The translations under genes were made by a program, and so were the position numbers. A stretch of 64,000 bases of DNA from Brevundimonas sp. Leaf363 (GTDB lineage Bacteria; Pseudomonadota; Alphaproteobacteria; Caulobacterales; Caulobacteraceae): the NCBI RefSeq assembly GCF_001424025.1, contig NZ_LMPZ01000003.1:1-64000 (forward strand), read 5' to 3'. This document shows, piece after piece, positions 62,853 through 64,000 of this stretch. Each line of letters begins with the position of its first letter. Within the stretch, counting starts at the first letter, position 1. The notes beneath the pieces were generated by a model that saw nothing but the letters and a program-made list of their open reading frames with translations, was not told where the DNA came from and made no database searches.

Positions 62853-63766
62853 GGCTGACGGCCTGACAGATGCGTCACCAGGTCGTCCAGACCGGGACGC
62901 CGCACGATGATCTCTCCATCCTCGGCGTCGACGTCGGGCGCCAGGGCCTGGGCCAGCGTCAGGGCGTCGCTGGTCGACCGGCTCCAGGTCAGACCATCCT
63001 TGCCTTGCACAAGACCAGCTTCTGTCAGCAGACCGGCGCATCGGGACGACGCCGGTCGAGCGAAGCGGATGTCCAGAAGACGATCGGCGCCGAACGCAGT
63101 CTCCACCAGATCCTGCGGCGCACCCTCTGCGATCAAACGGCCCTGCGCCATGACGCCGATGCGGTCAGCGACGTCCGCCACGAAGAGGGCGTCGTGGCTG
63201 ATGAGGAGACATCCCGCGCCGTCGTCCGCCATGGTGCGTAGCGCCTGAGCCAGAACATTTCGCGTGGCGGCGTCCACCCCCTCGGTCGGTTCGTCGGCGA
63301 TCAGCAGCGCAGGTTGTCCTACCAGAGCGGCCGCCAGATTGGCGCGCCGACGCCAACCGCCGGAGAGTGTGCGCACGGGCTGATCGGCGCGGGGGTCGCA
63401 GCCCGTGAGATGCAGCGCACGATCGACCGCCGCCCCGCGCTGGCGGGCCGGAACCCTGCAAAGCTGCGCCGTGACCTCGACGTTTTCTCGGGGGGATAGG
63501 GCGGGAAAGAGCGCGATCTCTTGGGGGGCCAAGCCGATCCGCGCGATCTCATGCGTCCCGCCCCCGATCTGCACGGACCCTCGTCGCGCAGGAAGCAGAC
63601 CGCAGGCCACGCGAACGACCGTCGATTTGCCGGCGCCGTTGGCCCCCAGCAGGGCGTAAACTTCACGGGCCTGGACGGTGAGGTTGAAGCCCTGCAGCAC
63701 CGCCCGACGCTCATAGCCCGCCTCGACCCCGCGCAAGACGAGAGCCGGCGTCGCCTCAGATTCCAA
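62849..63766 (-). CDS. ABC transporter ATP-binding protein
   Basis: About 305 residues, full-length ABC ATPase: Walker A LLGANGAGKSTVV, Q-loop APQEIAL, signature LSGGWRRRANLAAALVG, Walker B LLIADEPTEGVD and the switch His in LLISHDA. The signature has W in place of the usual Q (LSGGW). The start is taken as the TTG at 63766, giving ESEATPALVLRG, which overlaps the crtE stop by 11 bp; earlier in-frame starts lie inside crtE and lack family similarity. It pairs with the permease. The start codon is the least certain part. Confidence 0.88.
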   Translation of the reverse strand: MESEATPALVLRGVEAGYERRAVLQGFNLTVQAREVYALLGANGAGKSTVVRVACGLLPARRGSVQIGGGTHEIARIGLAPQEIALFPALSPRENVEVTAQLCRVPARQRGAAVDRALHLTGCDPRADQPVRTLSGGWRRRANLAAALVGQPALLIADEPTEGVDAATRNVLAQALRTMADDGAGCLLISHDALFVADVADRIGVMAQGRLIAEGAPQDLVETAFGADRLLDIRFARPASSRCAGLLTEAGLVQGKDGLTWSRSTSDALTLAQALAPDVDAEDGEIIVRRPGLDDLVTHLSGRQP

Positions 63767-64000
63767 GGTCGGCCTTCTGGAACAGGTCGAAGACGTAGCG
63801 GGACATGGGACTCTCGTGCCCGACCGCATCCGCCGCCTTCCACAGGCATTGCCGCACCGCGGCGCGGACCCGTCCCTCGCCCCACAGATCGACGAAGGTG
63901 GTCGTTTCGCTGTCCTGGCCGACGTCCTTGCCCAAGGTCTCAGCGGTCGAACAGATATCGAGAAGATCGTCGCAAAGCTGGAAGGCGAAACCGACAGCCT
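63756..64000 (-). CDS. crtE: Geranylgeranyl diphosphate synthase CrtE, C-terminal part (cut by window edge)
   Basis: Minus-strand translation from the window edge reads AVGFAFQLCDDLLDICSTAE then LGKDVGQDSETTTFVDLWGE and ends FDLFQKADLGI before the TGA at 63756. The second Asp-rich motif DDLLD and the KDVGQD-TTFV block are typical of short-chain polyprenyl synthases. CrtE makes geranylgeranyl diphosphate for CrtB. It is translationally coupled to the ABC ATPase gene. Only 80 codons are visible; the first catalytic motif is outside. Confidence 0.9.
   Translation of the reverse strand, partial: AVGFAFQLCDDLLDICSTAETLGKDVGQDSETTTFVDLWGEGRVRAAVRQCLWKAADAVGHESPMSRYVFDLFQKADLGI

Overview
The window comes from a high-GC alphaproteobacterium of the order Caulobacterales, most likely Brevundimonas or a close relative. 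The evidence is an SpmX-type muramidase-like developmental protein, the Caulobacter-style flagellin block (flagellin, flaF, flbT and a FlmG-type flagellin glycosyltransferase), a tRNA-His with A at position 73 (a trait of this alphaproteobacterial clade), a CrtW/CrtY/CrtI/CrtB/CrtE carotenoid cluster and a high density of palindromic intergenic repeats. Genes are tightly packed and often overlap by 4 bp. This is ordinary chromosome. There is no prophage, IS element, rRNA operon or CRISPR array; the only phage-like gene is a lone terminase.

Layout. 1-1.5 kb: the start of tuf behind tRNA-Gly and tRNA-Tyr, divergent from an RlmB-type rRNA methyltransferase. 1.6-6.8 kb: a TerC-family membrane protein, metG, a MATE exporter, a DUF1489 protein and a small monooxygenase-like protein. 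6.9-13.1 kb: leucine/isovalerate degradation genes (methylcrotonyl-CoA carboxylase alpha and beta, methylglutaconyl-CoA hydratase) with an embedded DUF3667 membrane protein. The matching isovaleryl-CoA dehydrogenase lies apart at 38.6 kb. 13.2-18.2 kb: a cNMP-domain patatin phospholipase, tRNA-His, the exbB-exbD-tonB operon and tRNA-Phe. 18.4-23.4 kb: the murA-DUF2948-UPF0262-infA-maf-rng-yacG housekeeping run. 23.5-31.4 kb: tRNA-Thr, a secreted Gly/Tyr-rich protein, msrB, a DUF808 protein, an S41-like peptidase, propionyl-CoA carboxylase alpha and an MFS transporter flanked by related hairpin motifs.

31.5-42.5 kb: the terminase (HTH region joined to the ATPase/nuclease, with two repeat-derived in-frame insertions), a frameshifted GIY-YIG gene, lipB, a FliN-like protein, tRNA-Leu, mgtE, spmX, isovaleryl-CoA dehydrogenase, an HD protein, an acetyltransferase, a DUF3008 protein and two tandem ExoD paralogues. 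42.5-46.5 kb: a candidate small transcript carrying a 20-codon ORF with an exceptionally long Shine-Dalgarno match and a built-in anti-Shine-Dalgarno element, then flagellin (sigma-54 promoter), flaF, flbT and divergent flmG. 46.5-53 kb: two small acidic/polar proteins, a MoxR ATPase, a lipoprotein, an HD protein overlapping a degenerate Nudix/winged-helix regulator, a GH5 glycosidase, tRNA-Ser and a TIGR03032 protein. 53.2-57.3 kb: a 1367-residue autotransporter with a repetitive passenger. 57.4-64 kb: the carotenoid cluster crtW < > crtY-crtI-crtB, convergent with crtE - ABC ATPase - ABC permease.

The most unusual signals are the 42.5 kb small transcript, the palindromic repeats translated inside the terminase gene, the terminase's own domain layout, and an ABC-2 exporter translationally coupled to crtE. 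At least five families of large palindromic repeats (about 20 copies) occupy many of the intergenic gaps in the first 35 kb; none was found after that.
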